Under the pieces are notes generated by a model. That model was not told the DNA's origin, ran no database searches, and was given only the letters and a program-made list of their open reading frames with translations. A stretch of DNA of 5,404 nucleotides, taken from Eubacteriales bacterium. GTDB lineage: Bacteria; Bacillota; Clostridia; Peptostreptococcales; Anaerovoracaceae. Numbering within the stretch: the first letter of the stretch is position 1; every line of letters begins with the position of its first letter. Shown here one piece after another: positions 5,075 to 5,404 of the stretch. The stretch covers positions 1 to 5,404 of the forward strand of contig JAQUJQ010000118.1 in assembly GCA_028680875.1 (NCBI GenBank), in the 5' to 3' direction. The translations under genes and the position numbers were made by a program.

Positions 5075-5404
5075 TTAATACTTTCGTTGATCCAAATAAC
5101 TTTGCAATATAACCGTAGCAGCTTGCTTGTCAATGACATTCTTTCTTTTTTTTCTGCTGACATCTGCCTCAATCAATACCTTCTCAGCTATAAGGGTTGA
5201 AAAACGTTCGTCTTGGAATACTATTTCCACTTCCTGCAGGCCGGAGCTTCTCAGTTTGTTTCCCAAAAGTGTGGTGAATTCTCGTACTTTTCCTGTCTGC
5301 TGACTATCCGTCCCGTCCAGATTTAGAGGAAGTCCTACTACTATGGTTGTACACCCGTATTCCTTTACCAAATTCAGTACTGCAGTGGTGTCCTTTCTTA
5401 TCCC
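5075..5404 (-). CDS. ruvX: RuvX (YqgF/YrrK) RNase H-like nuclease, 3' part; 5' end beyond the window
   Basis: The frame is open to the window edge, so this is the C-terminal 109 residues of a protein usually about 138-150 aa long. The missing roughly 35 residues would hold the first catalytic aspartate (the DxG motif). Visible family motifs are IVVGLPLNLDG (21-31 of the visible part), DERFST (65-70) and IDKQAATVILQSYLD (91-105), where D92 is the last catalytic acid. RuvX has an RNase H fold; in Escherichia coli the YqgF protein is tied to 5' processing of 16S rRNA precursor, and the family is also annotated as a putative Holliday junction resolvase. An internal TTG at 5371 is not a start, since conserved family sequence continues upstream of it. 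In Firmicutes ruvX normally lies in an alaS-ireB-ruvX cluster; here the gene downstream is DUF2935, about 69 bp away, with no evident terminator between. Confidence 0.92.
   Translation of the reverse strand, partial: GIRKDTTAVLNLVKEYGCTTIVVGLPLNLDGTDSQQTGKVREFTTLLGNKLRSSGLQEVEIVFQDERFSTLIAEKVLIEADVSRKKRKNVIDKQAATVILQSYLDQRKY

Overview
The window looks like chromosomal DNA from a low-GC Firmicute, most likely class Clostridia. The evidence is AT-rich intergenic DNA, strong GGAGG-type ribosome binding sites, Bacillus-type LexA operators (GAAC-N4-GTTY) and the protein families present: YnbB-type PLP lyase, YneA-like LysM protein, DUF2935 and RuvX. No rRNA, tRNA, CRISPR array or insertion sequence was seen.

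Left block, + strand, 1-3209: the tail of an upstream reading frame, then a complete tyrosine recombinase (78-1211), a PLP-dependent methionine gamma-lyase / 'aluminium resistance' family protein (1225-2511) and a VTT-domain (TVP38/TMEM64) membrane protein (2508-3209). The gaps are 22 bp, 13 bp and a 4-bp ATGA overlap, so the block reads as one transcription unit. The recombinase keeps all its catalytic residues but has no visible att sites or phage genes around it, so it looks like a resident chromosomal enzyme.

Middle, 3210-3639: a small SOS-type gene. Three LexA-box-like palindromes spaced exactly 29 bp apart surround a sigma-A promoter that drives a 98-aa membrane-anchored LysM protein. 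This is the architecture of YneA, the SOS-induced cell division suppressor of Bacillus. LexA itself is not in the window. A modest terminator follows the gene.

3640-4078 has no convincing gene. It holds several hairpins, one of them an 18-bp stem whose four G-U pairs can form only in + strand RNA. It ends in a strong terminator belonging to the convergent minus-strand unit.

Right block, minus strand, 5404-4079: the 3' part of ruvX (Holliday junction resolvase-like / 16S pre-rRNA nuclease), cut by the window edge, then after about 69 bp a DUF2935 protein. That protein is visibly built from two copies of a helical, probably metal-binding module. The two blocks converge on the 3640-4078 spacer.

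Several genes touch DNA or stress biology (recombinase, SOS-controlled division inhibitor, RuvX), but the sequence does not show that they act together. The least explained items are the resident recombinase, the evenly spaced triple operator and the structured spacer.
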